Shown piece after piece: positions 44,525-56,254 of a stretch of 64,000 bases of DNA (within the stretch, counting starts at the first letter, position 1; the number at the start of each line of letters is the position of its first letter). Source of the stretch: Apoderus coryli (Eukaryota; Arthropoda; Insecta; Coleoptera; Attelabidae); contig OU452212.1 in the NCBI GenBank assembly GCA_911728435.2, positions 8,128,563-8,192,562 of the forward strand. The letters run 5' to 3'. The translations under genes were made by a program, and so were the position numbers. The notes under the pieces are model-generated. The model did no database searches and was not told the DNA's origin. It worked only from the letters and a program-made list of their open reading frames with translations.

Positions 44525-45695
44525 AATGTAATGTGGTTTTGCCTATGTTTGAGGGTCCCTATTGCTCAAGGTTTTCATGCTACAACCCACATTATATATA
44601 TATTTGGAATCAGCGTACCAAACTCTATAATCGTACCAATTTTCATGAAAATCTATTATCCAAAGAAAATTTAATTTTTTTCACAAATGGATTTTGTAAG
44701 GTCTCTTCCATAAATCGGTCAAATGACGTCCGGATAGTTAATACTTATCAACAATAAATTTATTTTACTGCACTTTTGCATTAGAATATCCAATGCAAAG
44801 ATTAATGTACACAATTAAACTCTGTCCAAAGTAGGTAGCATTTTCTATATTTTTATGGCAATGTTGATTATGGCTTATGTTTTTAGGAATATCAATTAGC
44901 AAATTTACCAGAATTAATTTAAATTTAAAACTTTGAAAAACAAAAGCTTTCATAAAGGTGAGATAACATCAATTTGGTAATACTAAGAGAACAATATATA
45001 ACTTGACTATCCTTATTCCCAAAACTAAAAGCAGACAATAGCCAGAAACGACATAAATATTAAATTTGCTGATAGGAAAAATAATTGTTTCTATAAATTA
45101 CATGGCGAACAAAACAGCATATTCTATCGGAATTTAGACAATATCTCACCGGACTGTAATAAATTATGTATTGAAATTGTTATTATTGTATTGAAATAAA
45201 TTTCAATTCCGTTATATATTAAATTATTTAACATAAATTTCAGGGATTATTTCATTCATATGTTGAAAATCCCATAACATTAGCAATATTGTTTTTAAAA
45301 ATTTCAAGCGATAATTTGCTTAGCTTTTATACAAACAAATGGTTTCCAATTGATATAAAAACTTAGTTAATGTTATTTAGTTGTTTTAACAGTTTTTCGA
45401 AAAATTTCTGATGCTGAAACTGTAGTGAATAATCCCAGTATCTCTCCAATCCCCACGTCCACACAAAGCGTTCAACAATTATCACGACTGTGCAATAAAT
45501 AATAAATAAATTATAGTTTAGTTTAGAAATATTTGTTCCAAATTTTGTATGTTTACGTTTGTGAAATGATCCTCAAAATGCAAATGCAAATATCACTCGT
45601 CCTACTGAATTATAGAAAATACGCAATCGTGAAAAATTATCGATAATTTTAAAGCTCATGTGGTATTAATTATTAGCAAGACACAATTAATGAAT
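44525..45695. other. No gene seen
   Basis: AT-rich with no recognisable coding or repeat signal. The 74- and 62-codon frames (44533-44757 plus, 44765-44953 minus) look like chance. Confidence 0.4.
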
Positions 45696-45699
45696 AAAT

Positions 45700-46190
45700 T
45701 CCCAAAGGCAGCTTCCAGAAGGAATCAATTGGACATTTTGAGCGATCAAAGGTCCATAGTTCGACGAGTTATGTCAACGCTTGCATCGTCTTGATGAGCA
45801 AGGATCCGTTGACGATTTTTTTTTCGTGTTATTACCAAAGACTTCCGACAAACATCCTACTACATTCACAAACCCATCCCCGTTGGTGCGCTGCTGCTGT
45901 AAAGGAACAGTTCCTATTTGATTAGTTTTTGCTGAAAAAATATTTCGTTGGATTAAGTTCATTTTAAAACACCCATACATAGTATATTGCGGGATCAGTT
46001 TTTGCAAAACATCAATGATTTCAAGCACGACGAACTGATTTTGGACGGGTTTTCCCAGCATTGACAAAGGAGGTTCGATACACTGTTACCTTGATAATCT
46101 ACCTTGAAATTCGATATTATAATCATCATTAGAAAATGTTCACGAGTTAGTTCCACGCCGTGTTTGCTGTAGTTTGAAGTCACCAATACA
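45700..46190 (-). mobile_element. Internally deleted mariner element
   Basis: The minus strand begins with a transposase N-terminus (VELTREHF), passes through a degraded middle, then jumps to MYGCFKMNLIQRNIFSAKTN, TVPLQQQRT, VCLSEVFGNNTKKK, and in another frame RILAHQDDAS. The W-FQDE-NPTK, TVPLE-RRTVN, CLPEVF and HQDNAS blocks of mariners are all recognisable. The first catalytic Asp region is deleted and frames shift repeatedly. It differs from the copies at 19.4 and 62.3 kb and is probably another mariner subfamily. Confidence 0.75.
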
Positions 46191-46239
46191 GAGTTTCCAG
46201 AGAAGTATTGCCAAGGCTCAAAGTATTAATATTTGTCGT

Positions 46240-46830
46240 AAGGTTAGGAAATCATTGGGAATATACCTCAGACCCGGGACAGCAACTCACTCACTCTGAT
46301 AGTCATTGGGCCATATTAGCGCTGAGTTCATTTGTCATCAGGGTTTGGGAATGTTTAAGAGGTCTTAACGAACTTAGCAAGAATTTTCCTTGTTTGGATA
46401 CCTGAACGTTCTGGTATCGAAGAAGCCAGCCAATAAGTTAGCAAAAAGGGGGTGTCAACTCCTTTTACTGGGTCTGAACCGTTCTGCGGCTTAGGGACTG
46501 ATATACACAAATAAATTCCCTGGAAACTTCAACCATGAAAGATCCAGAATCTGGTTGGATGTCGTCCTAGGAAGCATATGGCAATATTAGCCCTAGAAGT
46601 GAGCGACGAATTCAGAATCTTTTGGGAGGAAGAAATTCCTGATCACCTAGTAACAGAGTGCGCCGCTATCAGAAGCCAACGCAAGGAACACTTGGGACAT
46701 GAAATCGTATAAGATGTAGACATGTTCTCCCTGAAACCAGCCAAGCTACTGGAGCGTTTCTACATTAAGCGATGTTTTAGAGCGAGAGACATAGAGCTCG
46801 AAACAACAACAATGACTTCAAAAGCAAATG
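46240..46830 (+). mobile_element. Non-LTR retrotransposon remnant with RNase H and C-terminal region
   Basis: The plus strand reads THSDSHWAILALSSFVIR, WECLRGLNELSKNFP, a broken W-PGHSGIEGN region, KKG-STPFTG, and after a deletion PDHLVTECAAIRSQRKEHLG followed by a FSLKPAKLL region. The SDS-AA--AL, PGHSGI-GNE-AD-LA and DHL---C motifs are those of Jockey/I-type LINE RNase H domains and the zinc-knuckle-like tail. All frames are broken. Short relatives lie at 1191-1376 and 16190-16300. Confidence 0.7.
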
Positions 46831-46834
46831 GTTC

Positions 46835-48540
46835 AATTTGAATGAAAACACAGTATATAAACTTTTTTTGCTCCATAATTTTCTGTTTATTCCAATTCGT
46901 TTTTATGGAGTTGTTGACCTTTTTAATGTAATATTCTCCTCACACATAGAGCAAAGTGGGAAACGCCACTATATACGCCAAATAACTAATTTGAGTTAAG
47001 TGTTTGTAAACAGACGTAAAAAATGAAACTTTTGACATTCTTACAATTACGAAGCTTTTAGTATATTAAAGCAATTTTTTCTAGTAGTAACGTTTCACAG
47101 TTATGTACCGTTTAGCCTATTTGGCACATTTATTTTTTGAAATGGAAAATACAAGCATATATTTGGTGTTCCAACATGATATTTAAAAGGATTATTCTTA
47201 CTGAAAATCTGCTCCTGGATTTAACTGTTCAAAATATAAATAAATAAATAAATCAGTTCAAACGTGGTCAGATTTCACCTTAAAAAACAGGATTAGGTTC
47301 GCTATTTTCATCAACTGTAAAAATAAATAAAAATCGCACAGCAAAGTATAAAAGTCGACGTGTCCAAGCGTTTTTCCAAAAACTAACCTGTGAATTTTAA
47401 ATTAATTTGTTCCAATCCGCGTCTTCTGTCTATTTCAATAATCAAATCTTTATTTTCCGAATGAATATTCTAAATTCCAGCTAGATTAATCTGGAGATAA
47501 AAATAAAATCAAAGCGGGAAGCATCGAAAAACAGGACGATGTTGCTTTCTAATTCTTTAGCGCTCAGGTTAATTAATTTTTTCATGGACTATTTTTTGTA
47601 TACCCTGTTTGTCAATACTACGAAGTTCCAATTTCCGTTTGAAATGATGAATTTCTGTCGGACTGGCAATTGATAAATCACTTCTCTCTTTTATATATCT
47701 GTTTTCCATGCCATGTCAGTTGAAATACAATTTTGAACACCCGAATGCTCGTGCATTGAAGAGAAATCTTATTATCAAACGTTGTCATCCCGTTTCTTTT
47801 TTTTTTTTTTTTATTATAACTATTACCAAATGTACTTTTTATCATTTTTTTGTGCACTTGTTTGAAAAGGAATGTTTTATTATCGAAATTTGATATATTT
47901 TTACTCGTTCCAGTTGAGTGTGTTTTAATAGAGTGTTTATTATATTCTGTTTTTGACGTTTCGTGAAAAATGAAGTGAGACGTTTGCGTTATTATGGATT
48001 AAATTGTCGTTTAGAGAAAAAGAAGAAAAAAGGATATATCATGGGGATTGGAATGCTCACCTGGAAAGGGTTCAACAAAAAGGAAGCACCCACGCATTTT
48101 GAACTTACCCACCTACCTAATCATAAAATAAAATTACACAGAATGCCAGAGTTTCATCGGGTATTGATGATCGTTCATGGCATCGCCAATTCTTTGAGAA
48201 TAATGAAAGACTGTAAATAAGTACAGGCTAGTTTACACTGTTTTTGGGTCGGATAATGTTTTTATGACAAGAATGAAACAAAACAAATCTTCCAGTCTTT
48301 ATTTATCGCAATCTTGTTTATATTGACCTCATTACAGTGATAGTTCTTCCTTCAGCGCCTATCTCATCATTTTCTCGTTATGCCGAGAACTTCAATATGT
48401 TTCATTATCGTGACACACACCTAGCACGTAACTTCTCCAAGCGAACGTTAAGTGGATATACCAGAAGTCCCAATTGTCTCTAGTATCAATTTTATTAGAC
48501 GCTGCACCGATTTTATGATTTTTAGCTCTCCATATCATAT
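46835..48540. other. No supported gene
   Basis: AT-rich; contains an AAAT repeat (47236-47256) and an 85-codon frame at 47963-48220 (MKNEVRRLRYYGLN...) with no recognisable domain. Confidence 0.35.
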
Positions 48541-48545
48541 ATGTA

Positions 48546-48569
48546 ATATATATATATATATATATATAT
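48546..48569. repeat. TA dinucleotide repeat
   Basis: About twelve TA units, followed by a short GC-richer sequence that contains a CCGCAAGGCCTTCGG hairpin. Confidence 0.85.
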
Positions 48570-48829
48570 GGAGACTATCACGGGTCCGCAAGGCCTTCGG
48601 TTACGGGGTGTTGAATTTTTTTTGAGTTTTTTTGAATATCTTTAGCCAGAGACGCAAGAAATGGATAAAATGTGGTATACATGGGTTATTTAAAAACCAC
48701 TTAACAGATTTTAACCAAATTTGGTACAAAAATACTGTTGGGCATGGCAAAGAGCTGATTAGATTTTGGGAAACGGTAAGCCTAGGCAAGGGGTTTAAAA
48801 GAGGGTTCAAAAATTAAAAAAATCATAGT

Positions 48830-49370
48830 TCTTAAACTTATGCGAAATACTGCATAATTTTTTACGCATTTAATTGAATATAACCTAAAATATCGAACAT
48901 AAAATATTAGACGACATTGGCGTTCGAAAATAGTGTAAAATGGGGTCAAAAATATTTTAAAAAAACGTATTTCTTACACATAGCAGAAATATTAACCAGT
49001 TATTTATAGTTTTGATAGAATATAACCTACAAAATATGTCATATTGTCGTATATATATATTTATGTGATTTGTATTTGTGTTGTATTTGCAAGTATTGTA
49101 TTTATATCGACAAACTGTATTTTTCGATTATTGTAATAAACTATCTATCTATCATAAATAACTTACCTTCATAGGCGTTCATAAATAGTGGAAAAGGGGT
49201 CATAACATAAAAAATATATATTTCCTAAAGTTATTCGAAATATGGAATTATTTTCCATACTTGTGATAGAATATAACCTAAAAAATGTTACATAAATGAA
49301 CTGGTTCACACAGGCGTTCGAAAATAGTGTGAAAAGGGTCAAAAACGGAAAAAAAAATTCCCAAATTTAA
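48830..49370. repeat. Degenerate tandem repeat, unit about 146 bp
   Basis: The block GGCGTTCGAAAATAGTGT, followed by a GGGGTCAAAA-like stretch, recurs at about 48918, 49167 and 49313. AGAATATAACCTA-AAAAT precedes each. The first interval is 249 bp because a 108-bp insertion (49044-49151) interrupts it; the second is 146 bp. Confidence 0.65.
49044..49151 (+). mobile_element. 108-bp 5'-truncated LINE tail with a 5-bp target duplication
   Basis: The insert ends TGTAATAAACTATCTATC, a polyadenylation-like hexamer and a TATC-type tail. It is flanked by TCATA (49039-49043 and 49152-49156). The neighbouring unit of the tandem repeat lacks it, which shows the empty site. Confidence 0.6.
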
Positions 49371-49409
49371 GAGAAAAATTGGGTAATTATATATATATAG
49401 CTACGTGCC

Positions 49410-49955
49410 TCGAGGACAACAGTTTATTTTTCCATTTTGGACATATTTCTAGAATTCTGAAAATGTATAATAGAAAGAGGTGTGTCTTGCCCAGTTAGTT
49501 TTAGTTTTGATTGAACTGTCTCATCAAAGACGGAGGGTAAAATAAATATATAAATAAATAATTTTTTTATTAAAAATGCTATAGGAATTAATTGTTATAG
49601 AATATAATTGAGATTGTTCCCCTCAACAATACCTGAAAAATTGTTGGAAGCATGAATCATTAATTCACTGTTGAACTACCACAGAGGCATGTAATGGAAT
49701 TTGATCACAATATAAATCCAATAAAAAAGAATTACCTATTTATTGATAGTCCACGCTTGTTCAATTTTTCAATTTCAAATAAAGTGTTTAGGCCACAAAT
49801 ACACATTTCGAATATTCGATTTATTTGAATTTATCATCCTTTTAGTTTTTATTAGTGACATTAAATTTTATTTTTTATTTTTAGAAAAGTTATTATACAT
49901 ACCTCTATTTGTAGAATTAATTTATTTTTAAAAGTTATACTTTGTTATATTATAA
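49410..49955. other. No gene seen
   Basis: AT-rich with no coding signal. The 62-codon frame at 49743-49931 is hydrophobic low-complexity sequence. Confidence 0.4.
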
Positions 49956-49960
49956 CAACC

Positions 49961-50035
49961 GCGCGACAAGTGGGATTCGAACCCATATCTTCCAATTGCC
50001 TGTCAGCTGCTCTACCAATTGAACTACCAAGGCGC
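49961..50035 (-). tRNA. Decayed tRNA or tRNA-derived SINE head
   Basis: A 75-nt segment on the minus strand has tRNA layout: a D-arm with A box (TAGTTCAATTGGTAGAGC), a perfect B box (GGTTCGAATCC) and paired GCGC ends. The acceptor stem has two mismatches and the T-stem one. The anticodon loop reads CAGGCAA, where position 33 is A rather than the invariant U; the apparent anticodon is GGC. No CCA-type function is expected. It is best seen as a tRNA pseudogene or the promoter end of a SINE. The 60-codon frame across it (GRAADRQLEDMGSNP) is the usual artefact of tRNA-like DNA. Confidence 0.55.
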
Positions 50036-50069
50036 TTTGATGAGGTTTCTTTAAATCGTGCTTGCCTTT

Positions 50070-50835
50070 CTTCTAGAGAGACATAGGGAAATATCAGGAT
50101 ATGTATATGGACCAATTCTAGCCACAAAAAATTTGTCTAGTGGTAGAATTTTTGAATACTCTGTATAATTATTCATTTTGAAAATATCTTATGTTGAAAA
50201 AATTTTACCAACGAATGATCTGGATAGATGAGGCAATTAGTTACACAATTTTAACACAGAAACATCGAACCAAACCGCAAATGGACCGTTAAAAATCCAG
50301 CTTGCATCCAATTAAAAACTTTAAATCCACAAATCCCACTGAACTGAATGCGTTTTACCTCAAACTATTACCCACTACATTCATACATATACATATGCAA
50401 AGAACTTCTATTTTAACTATGAAATAGAGCGAAAAGCCGCACCCACACATCTCCTCTGCTCTTTTGGATAAAATTTAAGCTTAAAAGTTCAACATCGCTT
50501 AACTTTTGTGTGTTCCTAATAGTTTTCCCTATATGAGACAGAACCACAGTTGGCTTGTTCTAAATGGTAGCATAAATTGTAAATTAGGGCTATGCTATTC
50601 TCTGTGTATTCATTTTAAACAAAAATTGTCTATGCTTTTTGAATACTATACCACTAAATATATAGCAACATTATTTTATCTAAAAAACTACTAATTTATA
50701 ATAATATTAATAATTGAAGAATAATAAATTGACTACGTTTTGTACAAAACAATTGTAGTACGTCAAAATACAAAAACTATATCTACAACAAAAAACATGA
50801 AAGTGTAAGTAACATAGGTACAAACAAATTAAAAG
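50070..50835. other. No gene seen
   Basis: AT-rich. It may include the 3' untranslated part of the minus-strand LINE that follows, but no tail is obvious. Confidence 0.35.
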
Positions 50836-50838
50836 CGA

Positions 50839-52320
50839 CTAATTGCTAAAATGTACAACTTCCTTGGAATATTCTTCCACAGAATAAAAAGCATGCTTGA
50901 GCAAGTATGATTTTATAGTTCTTTTGAACATTTCTGAACGAATCTGTAGGGAATTCTTTGCAGACTTAGTCAATCTCCATCGCCGAGCCCGTACCAAGTC
51001 CGCAGATCTCGTACCATACTCATGACAAGTTGAGTTAATACACAAATCGGGCTTACATCTGTGAATCTCAAGCAGTTGATAATATATATATAAAGACGGG
51101 AGAGGCATTATATTGAGAGATTTACATGGGCTTGCAATGCTCCAGATATCCAGCATTTGCCAGAATGCGAACCACCTTTTTTGCACTCTAAATATTTGCA
51201 GAGCCGATGACGAGTTACCCCAGAGACCCACTCCATAAGAAATATGAGAATGGAACAGTGAGAAATAAATAGTTCTCAGAGCTTGCTGACTCAGAGAATG
51301 TCTGAGCCTCCTAATAACGTAAATACTAGAAGACAATTTACCCCTGAGAAAATCAACGTGCGACGCCCAGCAAAGCGCATCATCAACAATAATCCCCAAT
51401 ATGTTGGCTGTTCGTCCCCGAGCATGACCACTAGCACTAGAAAATGTAAGTCTCTGTGTCTTATCAATATTTAGTGACCCCTCCAGGATTCAAATAACTA
51501 TATAGGTCGTTAATATAAACGACAAAGAGCAATGGACCCAACACAGAGCCCTGGGGCACTCCACTCCTTAATACCCTCACCTCAGACAGCTCCGACCGAA
51601 GAGCCACTGTCTGTCCTCTGCCAGTCAGGTATGACCGCAGCAGCTGCAACGAGAGTCCCCGCACACCATATCGAGAAAGCTTGGTCAGAAGAACTTCATG
51701 AGACACACAGTCAAAGGCCTTGCTCAGATCACATAAAGTGAGATTAATAAATTCACATCTCTCCAGGCCCTCGACTATGTCAGACACCACACGAGCCACC
51801 GCCTGAACTGTCGACCGACCACCCCTGAAACCAAACTGTCCAGGACACAAAAGGTGATTCGCTTCCAAAAAAGAAGTTAGATTTTGTTTTAATATAATCT
51901 CAAAATTTTTTCCAAATATAGGAACTATAGAAATCGGTCGGTAATCAGAAGCATTATTAATGTTACCCTTTTTAAATACAGTGATAACTCTAGTCAACTT
52001 GAATGGCTCAGGGAAAATGCCGCCGCACAAACATAAATTGAAGATGTGCACTAAAGGCTTAACTAAGATCTGTGCATATTCCTTCACAAAGAAACTGCTG
52101 CAGTCAAACATATCAACACTGCCCGAGTTTTTTAAGTGGCGAATGATCTCCAGGACCTCAAACTCCGAGATAGGCAACATAAAAAAGGAGCTAGGCTGCA
52201 TCGGTATTTGACTTAACATATGCACCCGCTCATCAAGATCCACAGACATGGCCTCAGTAATTTGATTAGCAACAGATACAAAAAAACTGTTAAACTCGGA
52301 AGGTGTATACTTATTTTTAT
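50839..52320 (-). pseudogene. Non-LTR retrotransposon reverse transcriptase, catalytic box deleted
   Basis: Two minus-strand frames (about 52318-51464, then 51480-50839) cover most of a LINE pol. The first has FKKGNINNASDYRPISIVPI, GQFGFRGGRSTVQAVARV, LCDLSKAFDCVSHEVLLTKL and SGVPQGSVLGPLLFVVYIND, the ordered blocks of a non-LTR reverse transcriptase. Where the (F/Y)ADD box should follow, the sequence passes from SYLNPGG directly into LNIDKTQRLTFSS, LGIIVDDALCWASHVDFL and the thumb and C-terminal tail (YFSLFHSHISYGVGLWGNSS). So a deletion removed the catalytic Asp-Asp. Upstream of the ATG at 52249 the frame continues (KYTPSEFNSFFVSVANQITE). The 5' end is lost at the repeat that begins near 52335. 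Much of the antisense strand is open but meaningless. Confidence 0.9.
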
Positions 52321-52334
52321 TTTAGTAGTATTCA

Positions 52335-52460
52335 CATAAACTAATCTGGCAGAATTGTTTTTAAATGACACAAGTTGACACATTTGGCATTCGAATATTG
52401 ATTTTTTACCGTCCACACCAGATGAGCTACAATTTCAATAATAATAAAAAAAGTTCAAGC
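52335..52460. repeat. Partial copy of the 10433 element family
   Basis: GGCAGAATTGTTTTTAAATG is followed by ACACAAGTTGACACATTTGG, matching 10533-10580. GAGCTACAATTTCAATAA at 52430 also matches 38665-38680. It abuts the 5' truncation of the LINE pseudogene. Confidence 0.6.
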
Positions 52461-52469
52461 TAGTTCTCG

Positions 52470-54670
52470 AAACTTGCCTCAGAGAAAACAGCAGTCAAGA
52501 ATTATACAAAGTGTTGTCCACTAAGAATATCAAGAGGAAACTTTTCCTTGTAATAACTCTGGATTCTTGTTAAGCACGTTAAGATTCCCACACCATTTTT
52601 GAGCTGATGACAAATGAACTCAGGGCTAATAGTCTGGTAGTTGTCAAGTTATATTACCGTACCAGGACTTTTGGAATACTATGTTTAGTAATACGTCAAT
52701 CAAGGTATGATAGCGGCTGAATTATATCAGAAAATATATCAATGTTTCCCTATACACTGATAAAAAAATCACAAGTTAAAGTCCATAAAGTTTTACATTG
52801 GAAAGCAATCACCAATAACATAGCAACTTCCAACAGTTTTCAATTGAACTTAAATGGTTATGTTGGAAGTTGAAAATCCCGCACAATCCAATATCGCCAA
52901 ATGGTTTTAATCTACTTTCGCACAGTTTTACCAATTTCCTTTCTACTTTTACTCGATTTATTCCTTTTTTTTTTATTATTATTTTAAGTTCTATTTAATA
53001 CGATCGCGCATTGAAAATTTCCTCTCCATTATGCATAATTAATTCCTTTAAAGGTATTTGGATGCAGTAGACAATTGGTTTTCAATTTCAATTATTGCAG
53101 AATACAGTATGTCTTCAATACAAAATAATTAATCGATACAAAATTCATGCAAGTATATTTTCTGATGAAGAATTGTCTGTCCTTCTGAAAACTCAAAATG
53201 AACTACCCCCAAGTTATTAAAAAATACCCATTAAAGCACATTCCTCCTAATAGTCCAGCAGTAGGTACTTGACTAACCCCTCAAAGTTCCATTTTCCTCG
53301 CCCGAGGTGAGAAGTTGGGCAGCCAGGTCACTATACATTTTTGCTTTTATATTTCCCAAAAATTCGTTGCAATCATTTTAAAGGATTTCCAAGGGTCTCT
53401 TTCCCTGCCTCCAAAAATGGAATCAAAATGTCCTTCTCCTAATTAATTAGGCATATGAAATATGCTCAAAAGACTCTAACAGTGCAATAGGGTCTGCTCA
53501 AAAGAGCAATATATATGTGAGGTATTATTTCTAGATTCCAACAACTTTACTGTGACAGGAGGGCCTATTTCTTTACTATGAATAAAATAATGAACGAAGC
53601 CAATGCTACCTGTGTCCTCTCTATCAAATATACTGTTTTAATCATTTAAATATAATCCAGATTTTCTGGATCGTACGGGAAACGTTTTGTAGAGAGACAA
53701 TCGATAAACGACAGACAAAAATATTATTTGAATACGTAATCTATATTGATATAAGAAGGGGAGCATCAGAGAAGGCATAGAAGAGGCGGTGAATGGAAAA
53801 AGGATTATGTTGAGCCGGTTGAGTGTTAGCTGAAAATGCTGTTTTTTAGGAAAGTGCTTTGACGATATTAAATTTATTTTGTAGATTAGTCTTCGACATT
53901 ATGAAAGTAAATATTTAAATTGAAGATAATTAGCATTTTTTGTTGAATTCACACTTTCTATCTTGTTATTTAAGTACGGAGGAACGTCTTGACAGAAAAT
54001 GCATTAGAAACCATCTTAATGCAGAACCCTCGACTTGTTTTTCCTCAATTCGGGAGTTTTTCTTCATTCTTTCATGGAGTTGAGCAAGTTTCTCAAGGTA
54101 AATTGCTCAATCGAGGTAGATAACGCTTTGTTTCAGCAAAATTCAAGATTAATCAATTACTTTTTCGGGGACTTGCGTTACTGTCATGAATGTTTTCTCA
54201 AGGCGGCGTATTAAAAACATTTTACATACATTTTTTTCCGTGTATGGTATTTTTTTTGCTAAATTATAATAAACAATGTAAAAATCTACGTATTGTAATT
54301 TGAGCGAGAGCGAACCAGGTATATGAGGGTTAATTTTGGTTGATTAATTGAAATTTTGACTTTGATTTGTCGATGTAAAATCATTTTAAAGTTAATTGGT
54401 TGCCCTGTCAGAAACATGTGTCAGGTATGGGATGGAGCGATTGCAAACGAGGAATAATTTGTAGAGCGAATTTACATTACTTTTGAAATAGAGATATTAA
54501 AAGTATAGAAGTGTGGATGATGGGGATATAAAGAATAAAGTGGTCTCGTCCATCCTCTATTTCGTTACATATCAAAAATTGTTTTACACTTAGTTTATTT
54601 TATTTTAGTGGTTTATTTTATTTTAGCGACGTAAATGTTTCACCGCAAGTTAATTTTACTCCTATTGTAG
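52470..54670. other. No gene seen
   Basis: About 2.2 kb of AT-rich sequence without a convincing open frame, tandem repeat or transposon signature on either strand. Confidence 0.45.
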
Positions 54671-54677
54671 CATTCAG

Positions 54678-54900
54678 ATCTCATTTTTAGCTCTGCATAT
54701 CATATATACAGTGTGTCGCAACTAAAATTTGCACCACCCCATAATCTATAAAACGGTTCAGACTTTTAAAAATATCCTGAAACACAATTTCAATTTTAAT
54801 CTTTACGGTGATCAACTTTTATCATATTTTTAAAATTATCTCTTCGTCGCTCTTCCGCCCAGAACTACCTCTTCAAAAATTCTAAAAGGCAAGATGGTTC
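54678..54900. repeat. Possible dispersed repeat
   Basis: TTTTTAGCTCTGCATATCAT also occurs, with one change, at 48520-48539, and CAGTGTGTCGCAACTAAAAT has the look of a transposon end. No second end was found, so the assignment is weak. Confidence 0.25.
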
Positions 54901-54904
54901 GAGT

Positions 54905-55760
54905 GACATATCATTGTGAAGCTGCTTTCAGTTTCTATGCAACTATGCTTTTTTAAACCTCAAACAATTTGTTTTGAAAATACGAAATTATTTTTTTATG
55001 CTCATCAAATTGTAAATAATGTAAAAGATTTAATACGTATTAGGAGATATAGTGTTAGTGTCATATTCGCAGGAAATTTCATCTATCGGCCGGTAATAGA
55101 ATTTTCTTTAAGTTGCTTTTGACCGAAATGTCAAATAACTTGTTGTATGTGTGTTGTACGTGCTGAACGCTCTTAAGACAGGCGGGTAAAATAAGTTTTC
55201 CCGTTTACGTACTTTTTCTTCGTTTCACATATTATTTTCTTTCGCTATTAAATAAAGTGTAGTTTGAGTTAAGTTGAAATTACTTTAAGTTTTCACGCCG
55301 GAAAAGCATTTTATATAAGTATATTGCAAAGTCAAAGATTTTTCTTTTGAAATCATACTGCTTCAGTTATTTTTTGATGTTGTTGTTTTTTAATAGAAAA
55401 GGAAATCGACTGGATTGCGCTCTAATCAGTGGCGGCGCGTGGGTTTATACTATTGAGGTCTATTGTCAACGATCTGAGAAATAGGGCTTCCCCGTCTAGT
55501 ATAATCTCCACTGCACCTGAGATCTTGACCAATTATTATGTTAATGTGGCAAAAAATGTAATGAATTCCAGATGACACCTTGTTTTTGATGTCTTTAATT
55601 GTACTGCAAAGCTCTGGAGTTGCAACGGGTGTTAGGAAGAAACTATGTATATTCTCATTGGTATTTGAAACATATGAGAGCGGATCCTGGGAGGGGACTA
55701 TATCAAAAAAATTAAGCTCTGCCTGTTTTGCGTTATATCAGTTTCCAAAGAACTTAAATT
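54905..55760. other. No supported gene
   Basis: The 68-codon frame at 54916-55122 and the 64-codon frame at 55580-55774 have no recognisable domain. The latter runs into the LINE remnant that follows. Confidence 0.35.
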
Positions 55761-55764
55761 GTCA

Positions 55765-56250
55765 ACTTCCATAACAGTTTACTTTTCACTCTTCGAATCC
55801 TATCTTCGATACGCCCTCCCATTCTGGGGTACATGCTGTGCAACGCAATTTGGGCGTATTTTTAGATGACAAAAAAGAGATATTCGATACTCTCTGAGAT
55901 TGCACTTAGAGCCCATTGCCAGGACTTCTTCAGAAAATTTAAAATACTAACACTACCTTCCTTATCCATATTGGAATCGGTCTGCTTAATCCGCAAACAC
56001 CTGTCAGATATCTCTGAAAGACCGTTCCATAACTATCTCCTTAGAAACGCCGAACATGATCTTTATCTGCCAGCCCCATCCTCCGAATTAATCAAAAGCT
56101 GGATTATATACAATGCAAAAAAATGCACAACCATCTGCCAGTGGAAATCAAATTGCTATCATCCCTTCCTCGATTCCGTAAAGCTCTAAAGACGTATTTG
56201 TTAGAAGAAGCTTTTTATACAGTAGGTGACTTTTTTAATGTGCATTAATT
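55765..56250 (+). mobile_element. C-terminal remnant of a non-LTR retrotransposon
   Basis: The plus strand reads VYFSLFESYLRYALPFWGTC, then CQDFFRKFKILTLPSLSILE, SVCLIRKH, HNYLLRNAEHDLYLPAPSSE, and, after a frameshift, KALKTYLLEEAFYTVGDFF. This is the region after the reverse transcriptase (YFSLF-SYLRYGL-FWG, F--L-ILTLPSLYI-E), as in the copy at 50.8 kb. Both copies also end in a similar AFY-VGEFF-like tail. It is 5'-truncated, with at least two frame breaks. Confidence 0.75.
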
Positions 56251-56254
56251 TTTG

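Noticed and set aside
49945..50127. 60-codon minus-strand protein with SSIGRAADRQLEDMGSNP
   Set aside because: This is the familiar artefact of translating tRNA-like DNA; the A and B boxes explain the sequence.
51532..52211. Plus-strand open frames of 69 and 83 codons
   Set aside because: They are antisense to well-supported LINE reverse transcriptase blocks.
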